Source: Hypericum androsaemum
Lineage: Eukaryota; Streptophyta; Magnoliopsida; Malpighiales; Hypericaceae
Reading direction: 5' to 3'
Length of the DNA stretch: 64,000 nucleotides
Assembly: GCA_963995505.1 (NCBI GenBank)
Contig: OZ023190.1
Span: 17,726,092 to 17,790,091, forward strand
Below are positions 1 through 10,780 of the stretch, in pieces. The notes under the pieces are model-generated. The model saw only the letters and a list, made by a program, of their open reading frames with translations. It did no database searches and was not told the DNA's origin. How positions within the stretch are numbered: position 1 is the stretch's first letter; every line of letters begins with the position of its first letter. A program made the translations under genes and the position numbers.

Positions 1-1744
1 TATCTGGCAGATATGCATGATTTAAGCTTAATTCACACTGATCTGAAGCCGGAAAATATACTCCTTGTATCTCCAGATTATGTAAAGCTCCCATCCTGCA
101 AGGTAGTTGGTCTACAACATTGTCATCCTTAGTTTTGCAATGTCCTTGTTTATGATGGTTGGAAATGTGTGATGTGGTGCAGAGGAGTTCTTTGGAAGAA
201 ATGCAGTTTAGGTATCTGCCAAAATCAAGTGCCATTAAGCTCATTGACTTTGGCAGTTCCATCTTTGAGCATCAGCACCATAGCTCTGTTGTCTGCACAA
301 GACATTACAGAGCGCCTGAGATTATTCTTGGTAAGTGGCCATGTCCTGTTAGATGGAAACTGCCCATGTCTTTTGCAAATCCAGTGTGTTGCTACTGTCT
401 AGAGTAAAAGTTTTTTATGCTAATATGCACGCTGTAGGGCTGGCATTCGCTTAGAAGTTTCTAAGTGTTTAATTATGAGTAAAAACTGGTTTATTTCTGA
501 TGTTGAAAGATAGCATACTAGTTTTCCTTATGTTTCGATTTCCCATGGAGGCACTTGTCTGCTAATATCCACATGTACCACTTTGATGGCCAATCCTTAA
601 TTGCTTCTGACCATTGATGGTTCATTGCTAAGCCATTGTTTAACCGTTAAGGTCAAGCCACGTGTTAGTAAACTTTTCAGAGATGTGCTTTGACTACATT
701 GCAATTCCAAACCTTCTGTGAAAGATAACGTTTAGTGTTGATTTGTTATTTGTTTCGAAACTCCGGGGTGTAGATTGGGTTGTGAAATAATTATTTAAAG
801 TTCGAAGTCATTTGTTTAATATCAGTTAGATAAGGCGAGGCAACAAGTAGCAGGGGGGGAGTTTGCCGTGTCCACTCCATGCTTCTACTTCGCTGCTTTC
901 AATATTCTGGAGGATCTCTTGGAACTAATTGCATTTTGGCGTTACTCGTTAATTTCTCACATGTCGTTCACTTTCTCTACAGGTTTGGGCTGGACTTATC
1001 CCTGTGACCTATGGAGTGTCGGTTGCATCCTTGTCGAGTTGTGCACGGTTAGTCCTGCCTGTGTCGAGAGCACAAGGAACCTTGAAATTTGTGGGGTTCT
1101 TTCTGAAATGTTGTTGTTGTGTCAAGGGTCAACAATTGTTTGCGACGCACGAGAACTTGGAGCATCTAGCAATGATGGAAAGGGTATTAGGTCATCTTCC
1201 CGAACACATGACTCAAGGAGCCACGTAAGTGCCTCAAATTTGTTGGAAACTTTGTAATCTAGTTGTTACTATTCGGAAATTGGCCTATTGCTATTAGGTG
1301 GGACATATTCATTTTGATTGTTACTCATACATTATGCCATTTGGTATTTGAAGCCGGGGCGCGGAGAAATATTTCAGGAGAGGATCGAGACTGAATTGGC
1401 CAGAAGGAGCTTCTTGTAGAGACAGTATCAGAGCCGTGAAAAAGCTTGATCGCCTTGAGGTTTAATTTTCCTATCGTATAGATCTCTCCTGTTTCTTTCT
1501 CAAATTGCTTCTGGTCCTTGATATCTCCTTGAAATTCATTCTATGACCGAGGAATGCAACGTACTAATTAATTATCATGATGATGGTCATGGCTATGCAG
1601 GAATTGGTGTCACGTCACGTCCAAAGCTCCAAAAGTTCACTGATTGATCTGCTGTACGGTCTTCTGAGGTATGATCCGTCGGAGCGTTTAACTGCTCGAC
1701 AAGCCCTGGAGCATCCGTTTTTCAAAAATCCCTCAATGAGTTAG
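1..1744 (+). CDS. AFC3: LAMMER-type dual-specificity protein kinase, AFC3-like (5' end outside window)
   Basis: C-terminal half of a CLK/LAMMER kinase, a nuclear kinase family that phosphorylates SR splicing factors. Exons read from splice sites and frame: 1-102, 183-330, 983-1047, 1127-1224, 1354-1459 and 1601-1744 (stop TAG). In order one sees the catalytic loop [10 protein letters not shown], the Mg-binding DFGS, the activation segment [24 protein letters not shown], the family signature [11 protein letters not shown], a basic [11 protein letters not shown] stretch and the C-terminal [14 protein letters not shown]...HPFF. All junctions keep frame and no lesion is visible. The ATP-binding lobe lies upstream of position 1. 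The C-terminus resembles AFC3 more than AFC1/AFC2 as I remember them; the subfamily call is less certain than the family. It converges with the membrane-protein gene ending at 2605. Confidence 0.9.
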
Positions 1745-2604
1745 ATCAGGAATTTAGTTCATGATTAATCATGCGTAGCATTGACCCTATTACCGGCATA
1801 ATGAATGGAATTGGTGATTTTGATACACTCCTGTCTGTTACCTGAGTGGAACTTGTGCGACTGCTCGCTCTAGAGAGCACACAGACCGCTCCGTCGATCA
1901 ACACACAAAAACGTGGAAGATTCAAGGAAGATGGTCATGAAAGTCTTAATTGCATCATTTCTTATCATTGTTCTAACTAAGCGTTAATTAGAGATAATTG
2001 AGTTATTTTACCTCGATTTGGGATTTTGGCCAAAAGCCATATATTGCTATTGCTGCTACAGCCAGAATACACTGGTCTGAGGAGTCAATTGTATGATGCA
2101 TCAAGCAAGAAAACATGGATCTATCAAGCAGAAACGTACGTTGCTTCAGCATTTCGCCAGCCCCCAAATCGCTATAATTATTCAGCTACCCCCGAATCAA
2201 TTGTATTATGTTCAGGTCCAATCTTCAAACTCAACTCTTCCCACAGAGTTCATCCCACTTCCATAGTATGTAAAAAAGACTCGTCTTTTCTGCAGGATTT
2301 CTCAGCAGACACGAGAGTCTCTAGACTAGTTGCCTAAACTGCTGTCTGGAAGCTGTTGTAGCTCCGAATACATTCAAACGAAACTGACACAGCCTACAAA
2401 CGAATAAAGGCCGGAGTATCCTATATCACAGATCCTGGATCCATACGGCATGTACCGGCACATGAACAACATTCCATCCGAACTCAGATTCTAACGTTTC
2501 CAGCTATAAAGGAGCAAGTGTAAAAGCAAAATTGGTAGTCTTGTTCAGCTCTATCAGGACTCGTCCGTGTCAAATTTTACCAAACGAACAAACGAAACAG
2601 CTGC

Positions 2605-3454
2605 TTAACCCCAGTAGACGGATAGACCGCAGACGACAATAGCTGCATATACACTAAAATCCAGCAGTAAAGCATCCATTGCCTCGCGCAGAACAAGAGT
2701 CGCTTCCAAAGCTTTGCCAGCTTGCTCAACCCAATCGATTTCACCGTCTGCAGGGATCTTAGCCGGTCCTCTAGACGGCCGCTCGCTTTTCCTCTGGTCG
2801 CCTATAAGAATCCGAGCAACCACGAGCGTGACATTGGTCAGCAACACCATCCAAAACGGCCTGAAACTCATGATGCCCTTCATCAGAAAGGAGCCTAGCA
2901 ATGGCAACCCCCAATTGGACAAGACAACCGCGACGGCTATGGCTACGGTACACAAGCGACGGGACTCCTCCGTCTCAGAAATAGCACAAGTGATCTCGCC
3001 CGCAGTCATGCGTATATTCACCCGTCTCCCAGCCCCCGGACCACGCGCATCCGGCCTCTGCTCCACCTCCTCCGCAACCTTGGGCATTGAAGGTTGGAAA
3101 CCGCGGCTCGGCTCTGGCTCTTCTTCCACGATGCCTCCATCATCATCGGAAACCGAATCTCCGCCAGTCTTCTCATCAGGCGGAACTGCACAGAGAGCAC
3201 AAATCAACGGTGGTAACAATTTCAGCAAAAAAACCCTAAACATCAAATTACATATCAAATACGAGTCGCAGGTTCGGAGACAGGGAAGGGGAGAACTCAC
3301 GGGAGGATTGGATTGGAGGAGCGGCGGCCGGAGGAGGAGGAGGAGAGACGTCGGAGTCGGAGGGGTTTATGGCTCGGATCTGACCGGTGATGAGAGCCAG
3401 ACGATCGGCTCCCCGGTCCACGATCTTCCTCCGCCGCGTTTCTCGGCTTGCCAT
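2605..3454 (-). CDS. Small three-pass transmembrane protein of unknown function
   Basis: Two exons: 3301-3454 (ATG at 3454, donor GTGAGT) and 2605-3185 (acceptor TGCAG, stop TAA), giving 244 residues in frame. The N-terminus is basic (MASRETRRRKIVDRGADRLA), followed by a Pro-rich and then an acidic low-complexity stretch to about residue 75. Three hydrophobic segments lie near residues 129-150, 161-179 and 224-242, the last ending the protein at VYWG. There is no signal peptide or catalytic motif, so it looks like a C-terminally anchored membrane protein. I recall an uncharacterised membrane protein next to AFC3 in Arabidopsis (At4g32680), which would fit, but no function is known to me. Confidence 0.8.
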
Positions 3455-3894
3455 CTAATCTAATCTACTGCTTGTCTTCTATTCTGTTTTAGCCCTAATT
3501 TATCCCACTATCCTAGTTAGAAATCTTCCTCTTCCATTAAAAGAGTTAAAAACCCATATATAATATTCAAGTATTATATATTTTGGTAAACAAATGTTTA
3601 TTATATCAGTGTTTAATGTTCTTTTTATGGTTTTTTGCTAGGAAAATTCGAGTAGTTGTCTATTTCTCGAATTATGCTACCACATTTTATTAGTTTTCCA
3701 TGTAATTGAACTTCCACTTTTAAATTACAGTCACTCGCAAAACAATATTTAGCGCGAATAATCTTTTTCTGTATTATTTCTATGTAACTTCAGACTAAAA
3801 AGTTATACTCTCTCCATATTACCGAAAACTGCGTTGGTTATATAATTTTGGCAATATTTTTATTTTACAATGTTGTAAATATAACTATCGAGTC
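3455..3894. other. AT-rich intergenic spacer
   Basis: Likely promoter and upstream region of the minus-strand membrane-protein gene. I see no coding potential or repeat in it. Confidence 0.5.
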
Positions 3895-3902
3895 TTAATT
3901 TG

Positions 3903-4344
3903 CATGGTTTTAAAACCCGGCCCGGAGCTACGACCCAGAATTCTTACCGTTTTCTGGGTCGGCCGGTCGGACCGGTCGTACAAAAAATATTTTTATTTTA
4001 AAATATTTTAAATAATATATATATGTAGGTTAAAATATAATTATTTTTCATAAAAAAGTAGACTTAATTTTTTATCTCTCCACTCTATAAATCTACTTAT
4101 TTATTTATTTATTACTTTATAAACTTTTTAAATCAATTTTTTTTCCTCGAAAATCACCAAAAAAAAGTCAATTTTGCTCATTTTTGTACTAACCGGATTC
4201 GACCGGTCAGGGTGGACCTCAAAATCGGCCGGTCCGACCGGATTTGGTCTGGTTAGTACAGACCCCAGTCAAAAGCCTATACACGACCCGGTCTTGTGCC
4301 TGTTTTGCGGTCCAACCGGTCGGACCGCATTTTTTAAAGCCATG
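3903..4344. mobile_element. hAT-like MITE with 8-bp target-site duplication
   Basis: The 442-bp element starts CATGGTTTTAAAA and ends with the inverted counterpart (TTTTTTAAAGCCATG). It is flanked by the exact 8-bp direct repeat TTAATTTG (3895-3902 and 4345-4352). Subterminal regions are rich in CCGGTCGGACCGGTC-type palindromic motifs and the middle is A/T-rich. An 8-bp duplication and no coding capacity fit a non-autonomous hAT element. A diverged relative lies at 7009-7440. Confidence 0.75.
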
Positions 4345-5474
4345 TTAATTTGACAACCACATAAAACTTGACCCACCGCAAAAGCAGATTTGGTTGTTTC
4401 CGGTTACTTATCAAATAATTAAGGGCAAATAATTCTCAGGTTTTTGGTTGTGTTGTAATTACGATTTTGGTCTCTGTTATTCAAAAAATTATTCAGCCGT
4501 CCATGTTCTTTGTTAAAATGTTGGTCTCGGGTCACTCGATGACGTAGTAGTCATTTTTTAATGGAAATGACTTATATACCCTCATAAAAAATTAAAAAAC
4601 TAATTTCTCTCTCCTTCCCTCCCTTCTCTCTCTTCCCTCTCCAGCCAACCCTCTGCTTCTTCCGGCAACCGCAAACCTTCAATGTCCTTCAACTTCAATA
4701 GAGAAATGGACTGCGAGGCACAAATCTAAACCAAAATCCATGAACCCAGACCGTCTTCAACCTCGGACCACCAACCTCGTAACGCCTTCAACCTTTCCGA
4801 CCACCTTGAACCTCTCCGTCGGCAATAATCCAGGACAACCATCTCTATCTCTGTAAGTGAACGCTTACCCCTTTAACCTCTCCCACAAGGTCGAGCTCAC
4901 TTAGGATAAAGGAGATGGTGGTGGGCTTGGCTGTCGGACGGAGTACCGGGGACGAATTCCCTAGCACGGCCATGAACGGTGGTCTACTCCGGCGACAATC
5001 TCACCGTCTTCCTGGATCTGAAGAATCTCACCTCCGATTCCAGAAGGTTTTTTCCTTCAATTTCTTCCAATTTGTTTCAATTGAAGCCACAAGAAGCTTT
5101 GTTCCTTCACCGAATTCCTGGTGTTCTCATGTTTCAATTGAAGTTGGAAATCTTAAAAAACCAACATGCTCGGTCTTCCTCGTGATGGCGAATGATTCAG
5201 GGAAAACCCAGAAGAAAAACATGAAGATTAAGAGAGAACACAAGTTGGTAAACTGGGATTGAATCGAAATCGAGATTGAATTGGAATTGAGTCATCACAG
5301 AAGATAACCCTTGCATCTGGTTTCGTGGTTTCGAGGAAGAGGAGATTGAAATGAGATTTCATCGCCGGATCCCGTGGTGGGGCTGGGCCGCGGTAGTAGC
5401 TCGTCGGAGGAGGAGGTGCGAAGAAGAAAGACAACTAGAGGTATATATGTCTTTTTAAGATATAATAATAATAA

Positions 5475-6839
5475 GGGATAAGTTCATATTAGTACCCCAT
5501 AGTTTTATCCTTTTCGCTTGGAGTACCATGTGGTTTCAAATTGGTAGTTTAGTACCATGTGGTTGACCACCAATTATCAGGGCAGGTCCAAGGCAGCTGC
5601 CCGTCGAAACCCGCTCGAAACGTCGTCGTTTTGAGACCACGTGGAAGACACGTAGCGATGAGGTGGCAAGGCAAAAATTTTCAAAATGGTCCTAATTTTT
5701 TATGAAATAACCTTTATATCCTTACAATTAAAACTCTAGTCTCTCTCCTCCCCCTCTCGTCTCAGTCCTCTTCGCCCCCCTCGTCTCTTCTCTGAGATGA
5801 ACATTGAATCCTTCAACCCATTTAATATTTCAGAACCTTTATACCCAATAAGCTGCCGTGACCCAGTTGTTCGAATCAGAGATATAAGAGGACCCAACAA
5901 TTTTAAGAGGATTATTTCAAGAGGTTAAAGGTTTAAGTGGAAGTACATGGACCTCGCCCTCCTCGACGCCGTCGCCCTCCTTGATGTTATCTCGTTCCCC
6001 GCCCTCTACGAGATGAAGTGGAAGTACATGGACCTCACTAAGAACAAGGTCACATGTGCTCCCTTTGGCGGCCCGATCGCCATCATCTGTGACGTCACCA
6101 AGACCGTCCAGCTCCAGGGTGGGTCCACCCAGCGAAAATACCCCATCTTCAACTCCGATGGCGTCCTCCTCTCTGATGTCGTCTGGCAGAACCCCGACGG
6201 TTGCCTCGTTGGTCTCTCCTAGACCGAGGATCAAACCCTAGCCTGTGTTATCCAGGACGGCACCGTTTATCCCAGCGAAACCCCATTTGCTCAAAACCGG
6301 TGTCGAGATCGAGGAGGCGTAGGGCTGGCAGGAGACGGCGTCGATGGTTGTGTTGCATCTCGTCGACTGATTGAATTAGGGTTCGATTGATTGAATTGGG
6401 TTTTGATTGAATTAGGTTTTTAATTTAAATGATTTTAGTTCTATTATTTTTTGCTTGATTAATTTCAGTTTTGGAAGTGATTCATAAGCTGATTAAGTAA
6501 TTTTAGTAATTTTAGTTTAAGTAATTACAGAGGGGAGGAGGAAGAGGAAGAAGAAGAGGAGGAGGAGGAGTGTACGGAGATAGAGGAAGATTGGTGATTA
6601 GGGACTGAATAGGTAATTTACCACGGTCCACGTCAGCTTTAACTTAAAAAGTCGGGCGCCATGTATCTTCCACGTGGTCTCAAAATGATGACATTTTGGG
6701 TGGGTTTCGACGGGCAGCTGCCTTGGACCTGCCCTGATAATTGGTGGTCAATCACAGGGTACTAAACTACCAATTTAAAATCACATGGTACTCCAGGCAA
6801 AAAGGGTGAAACTATAGGGTACTAAAATGCACTTATCCC
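5475..6839. mobile_element. Pack-MULE with about 170-bp TIRs carrying a VPS16 fragment
   Basis: The ends are inverted copies: GGGATAAGTTCATATTAG at left, and CTAAAATGCACTTATCCC at right. Inverted similarity runs inward about 170 bp, including the GACGGGCAGCTGCC block. Both sides carry the 9-bp direct repeat TAATAATAA (5466-5474 and 6840-6848), the duplication length of Mutator elements, although this is simple sequence. Instead of a transposase the interior holds a fragment of a host gene for vacuolar sorting protein 16. The terminal sequence relates it to 8520-9353, 37515-38863 and 40017-40898. Confidence 0.85.
5947..6275 (+). pseudogene. Captured VPS16 (VACUOLELESS1) N-terminal fragment
   Basis: The frame reads ALYEMKWKYMDLTKNKV, then CAPFGGPIAIICD, FNSDGVLLSDVVW and GCLVGLS, followed by a stop and TEDQTLACVIQDGTVY. 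This tracks the start of plant VPS16, a HOPS/CORVET subunit (family pattern: MRWKHIDLARNKVACAPFGGPIA, and WTEDQTL with the Trp). TGG of the WTEDQ motif has become TAG near 6220. Only the extreme N-terminus is present, with a short local duplication of the WKYMDL coding sequence at 5939-5955 and 6018-6036. It lies wholly inside the Pack-MULE, so it is a transduplicated fragment, not a gene. Confidence 0.8.
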
Positions 6840-7008
6840 TAATAATAATAATGAGTGCTAATGTTAGTCAGGGACCTGAGATCAACATTTTAACAAAGAG
6901 CAGAGATGGTAAAATATTTTTTTAAAAGCGGAAACTTTATCTGTAATTATGACATAGATGTGGACCTGAGGACAGTTTGTCACTATAAAAAAATTCTGTC
7001 ATTATTAT

Positions 7009-7440
7009 CATAGTTTTTAAAAAGTGGTCCGACCTGTGGTCTGATCGATCAGACTACGAATCAGACACAAACCCCGGGTCAGAATAGGTGGCAAGGACGC
7101 CAACCTTACCAACCGGATGGAATCCGATCCGACCGGGTGAGTTGGTCAATTTTTTGACTTAGACCATCCAGTCTGACCAGATTTTGCCCAACTCAAACCA
7201 ATTTTTTTAAAAAAATCAGATTCGAACTCGATTTTTCAAAATCAACACAAAATAAACTAAATCAACATAGAAAATTATGCTAGAGATGAACTAAATTGAC
7301 CAATAAATAGAGAATATAGGTTTTTAAATGTATACTTTACTCTATATATATATATATATCCAGTCCGACCGGCCAGACCGATTGACCCAAAAGTCGGACC
7401 AAAATCTGAGTCAATCTCCGTGTCGTTTTTGAAAACTATG
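7009..7440. mobile_element. hAT-like MITE, second family member
   Basis: It starts CATAGTTTTTAAAAA and ends in the inverted form (GAAAACTATG). The interior shares GGTCCGACC/GACCGGCCAGACCG motifs with the 3903-4344 element and has a short (AT)n run near 7340. The flanking 8 bp (ATTATTAT and TTTACTAT) match at 6 of 8 positions, consistent with an older insertion. Confidence 0.6.
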
Positions 7441-8510
7441 TTTACTATAAGTATCTCGCTCTAAATTTAACTTGGTCCACTATAGCAACGGATCCTCCTT
7501 GGCGGTTCAGCTTCTACGCTACCTTCTCATGAATTCCAACCATATGAAAAACACAAAGGAACCCAGAGGAAGTAACCGCCACACGAACTCAAAAGATGAT
7601 GATCCTCCCAATATCCATAAATCTGACCTAGAGTGAGGAGGAGGAAGAAGAAGAAGATAACCGCTCGATGGACAGGAAAACGGAGACCCTGTCGCCGGCG
7701 AGTTGAAGGTGCTGGGGAAGCTGCTAGAGCTTGACGAGTCGAAGTTAATCGACTAATTTAAGTTAGAGTCGGGTAAGACTTTTGAACGGTGGCAAAATTC
7801 AAAAGAATACCGAGTCAACTCAAAAGAATCATCATCCACAACAAATTAATGGCCACTTGCTGTTAGGATAAGTTAGTATACAAAAGCCAGTACAATAAAT
7901 TTGCCATATATCCACCTATAAACGATATACTAGTTGCACGTAGTCAACTTCATTATCTCCCTCTTCCAAAAAAAAATTCATTATCTTCATCCAATAAATA
8001 TACGTTTTTTTTCCTTTGCCTATGTATTCTCTATATCGCTACCGTTTTGAAAGGGATATTATTATTTTTACAAGTGTTTCAACTTCGGAGGGTTAACTAT
8101 GATTACAAGGTGCGCATGCGGATTGGAAGTTGGTTTTCTTTATACTTGGTCAATCGATTGTGTGAGCTGAAAAGGAGCTCTGGTCCTTCTCCTGGACACT
8201 TCATAGAGCATCTCACCAGCTTCTAAGTTGTTGAATTGCTTTGTGCGTCCTTTATCCCATTTGTTCATCCGGATTTCTATTATTTAATATTTTCAAAAGG
8301 TATATTGTATTAAAAACTTCAAGAAAGTTTGAGCATACACCTTGACTTTTCATTATTTAATTTAAAAGCTGATGCCAGGTGTAATGTCCTACTTGGTATT
8401 TGTCGAGATTTTTTTAAAACCAATGTTTTAAAAAATGACAGACCGGAGAACAAACTGAATTTTCCTCCGTTTTTTGGTGTCAGTCTAAAAGCTTTTTAAG
8501 ATAATTCTAT
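7441..8510. other. Intergenic DNA without a recognisable gene
   Basis: Mixed AT-rich sequence. A GA-rich patch near 7630-7660 and scattered short frames are present, but nothing resembles a protein family. Confidence 0.4.
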
Positions 8511-8519
8511 TACTAATTA

Positions 8520-9353
8520 GGGAAAAGTCCACTTTAGTACCCTGTGGTATCGACCAAAATCACTTTAGTACCCTGTGGTAAAAAACCGATCAATCGAGTC
8601 ATACTTATTCCAATTAACATCAAAAAGGGCCTCGGGCAGCTGCCCGGAGCTGCCCGAACCTACCCGAGCGCTGCCCGGGCCACGTGGCCAGCCACGTCAC
8701 CAATTTTGATGACGTGGCGCCACGTCACCAATTCTCCTCCTCCTCCGATTTTCCTCCTCCTCCTCCTCCGATTTTCCTCCTCCTCCTCCTCCTCCTCCTC
8801 TCCTCCTCCTCCCCGCATCCCCCTCCTCCTCTGCGTCCTCCTCCTCCTCCTCCTTCGCATCCTCCTCCTCCGCGTCCCCCTCCTCCTCCTCTCCTCCTCC
8901 TCCCCACGTTGCCCTCCTCCTCCACGTCCTCCTCCTCCCCACGCCCCCCTCCTCCTCCGCGTCCTCCTCCTCCCCGCGTCCCCCTCCTCCCCTGGGTCCC
9001 CCTCCTCCTCCCCGCGTCCCCCTCCTCCTCTCCTCCTCCTCCCCGCGTCCTCCTCCCCCTCCTCCTCTCCTCCTCCTCCCCGCGTCCTCCTCCTCCTCCT
9101 CCCCGCGTCCCCCCCCCCTCCTCCTCCTCCTCCTCCTCCTCTTGGTGACGTGGCGCCACGTCATCAAAATTGGTGACGTGGCTGGCCACGTGGCCCGGGC
9201 AGCGCTTGGGTAGGTTCGGGCAGCTCTGGGCAGCTGCCCGAGGCCCTTTTTGATGTTAATTGGAATAAGTATGACTCGATTGATCGGTTTTTTACCACAG
9301 GGTACTAAAGTGATTTTGGTCGATACCACAGGGTACGAAAGTGGACTTTTCCC
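8520..9353. mobile_element. MULE MITE with about 210-bp TIRs and a CCT-triplet core
   Basis: 834 bp bounded by GGGAAAAGTCCACTTTAG and its inverse, with a 9-bp target-site duplication TACTAATTA (8511-8519 and 9354-9362). The arms are almost perfect inverted copies for about 210 bp and contain CGGGCAGCTGCCCG-type palindromes and several CACGTGG/GACGTGGCGCCACGTC motifs. Between them, 8735-9142 is a degenerate (CCT)n tract (GGA on the other strand) interspersed with GCGTCC. The long open frames across this tract on both strands are low-complexity Pro/Ser/Leu or Arg/Glu/Gly and are not genes. Confidence 0.9.
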
Positions 9354-9362
9354 TACTAATTA

Positions 9363-10250
9363 TATAGAGTAAAAAAATTATTTTAAATATCTTCTAATTT
9401 TGTTGCAAAGTTTATCGTATTAAGATCATAATTTAATTTTTTTAATCTGACAAAACCTTTAACTTTAATTTTTAGTCGGTTGGATTTTTTTTTTGAAAAG
9501 GTATATATATTTAACCATTGAAAATGAAAAGTACAAAGTAAATAAAACGGATGGTTACACATGCAGTAGCCAAAGCGCAAAATACTTAGAGTGTACGATC
9601 CATATCCGTGGACACCCAATACATAGGAGATGTTCAATCCCGTTGTGAGAAAAACTTCTTGAAAAAAACCCAACAACAGGGAAAAACAGCATCATCAAAA
9701 GCATTGCAAACCCACAAAAAAAATTAACTAGTTGGATATGGACCAAGCAACTCAATCGAGTGAACTCACTAGTCTAACTAGTTAGAACATCGACAAGGGT
9801 GTTGACCACCGGTACTTTGAGTTTTGGTAAAAATAAACTAGTTGCGACTTTTTTAATACAATGCTTGAAACCATTAAGTAATATTAATTTGGATTTGAGC
9901 CAATTAGTATTACACAATACCATGTATTGGTTGATTGTTCAAGGGGTAACCAAACATGAAACTTGCACCGACGGTTGAAAACTTGCACCGACGGTTGAAG
10001 TAGTCGTTATTCCCCACGACTATCTAGTCTATTTTAATTAACAGCCCAAACAAATAAGGAAACAATTCTTCTTTCCCATCTGATATAGATATGGCCTTAA
10101 ATACATGCCACCGTCGCCTCCCAGAGAACGTCGATATATTATAATCAAATGAATCCCCGATTTTACATGGCAGCAGATTTTTCGCATCTGGACCCGAAAA
10201 GTCAACGCTCATTAGGACGTGCAAGCTTAGTTTGGCCCAAAATCAAAGAC
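9363..10250. other. Intergenic DNA with possible retroelement debris
   Basis: AT-rich. The reverse strand of 9480-9760 has weakly open frames beginning after a T-rich tract, reminiscent of the 3' end of a non-LTR element in reverse, but no domain can be recognised. Confidence 0.3.
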
Positions 10251-10260
10251 GAGATTTGGT

Positions 10261-10463
10261 TAGATAAAATGGTCTACCTAATTATGATTCAATAGTTTAC
10301 TCAGTTATGATATAATGGTCTACCTAATTATGATAAAATGGTTTCACGAGTTATATTTAAGGGTCCACTCGGTATGATAAAATAGTCTACTCAGTTATGA
10401 TTCAATAGTCTACCCAGTTATGATACAATGATCTAACCCGTTATGATAAAATGATCTACCAAA
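10261..10463 (+). repeat. Degenerate short tandem repeat upstream of the first KC1-like gene
   Basis: About nine imperfect copies of a 20-24-bp unit built around TATGATAAAATGGTCTACC, with variants such as GATTCAATAGTCTACCCAGT. The array lies about 320 bp upstream of the ATG of the channel gene at 10781, so it could affect promoter spacing. Confidence 0.7.
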
Positions 10464-10702
10464 TAGATATCCAGGACCATCCCGGCTTCCAAGACCAAAT
10501 CTGGTCCCTCCAAAATCAGCCATTTATTGCAAAGAATTAATTTAATTCTAACTTATTAGTCAATTAATATCGCCATCAATTTAGCACACATCACGTATTA
10601 TAATATGGTTATATAATGCTCTTACCATATACGTAAATTCATTATTTAGGAAAATTATGCGAACCCGTGAAACCTAAAAAAGAATCAATGAACGTGAATC
10701 TA

Positions 10703-10712
10703 ATTATTATAT
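10703..10712 (+). promoter_or_regulatory. Probable TATA box of the first KC1-like gene
   Basis: TATTATATAAAG lies about 70 bp before the ATG at 10781 and is followed by a CT-rich leader (CTCTTCCTCTCCCCC), a common plant core-promoter arrangement. Confidence 0.45.
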
Positions 10713-10780
10713 AAAGCCTCTTCCTCTCCCCCTCTCCATCTAAACTAGAGTACAGTCGAAAAAATTAGTTCACCAACAAT

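Larger units (their letters stand above)
4430..6980. mobile_element. Older inverted-repeat element carrying the nested Pack-MULE
   Basis: Sequence near 4500-4545 (CTTTGTTAAAATGTTGGTCTC) recurs inverted near 6870-6900 (GAGATCAACATTTTAACAAAG). Weaker matching outward reaches CTCAGG near 4434 and CCTGAG near 6964. The two arms therefore look like terminal inverted repeats of one element into which the 5475-6839 element later inserted. The left interior has a CT-rich leader and a 115-codon open frame at 4915-5262 that I do not recognise. No target-site duplication was found, so the borders are approximate. Confidence 0.5.

Noticed and set aside
2026..2337. 103-codon plus-strand frame between the convergent genes
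   Set aside because: No homology recognised. It lies in the presumed 3' flanks of AFC3-like and membrane-protein genes, and its composition is not coding-like.
8544..9329. Open frames of 150-210 codons on both strands at 8544-9329
   Set aside because: They read across a CCT/GGA triplet tract and the inverted-repeat arms, giving poly-Pro/Ser/Leu or poly-Arg/Glu/Gly. All frames stay open simply because the triplets lack stops.
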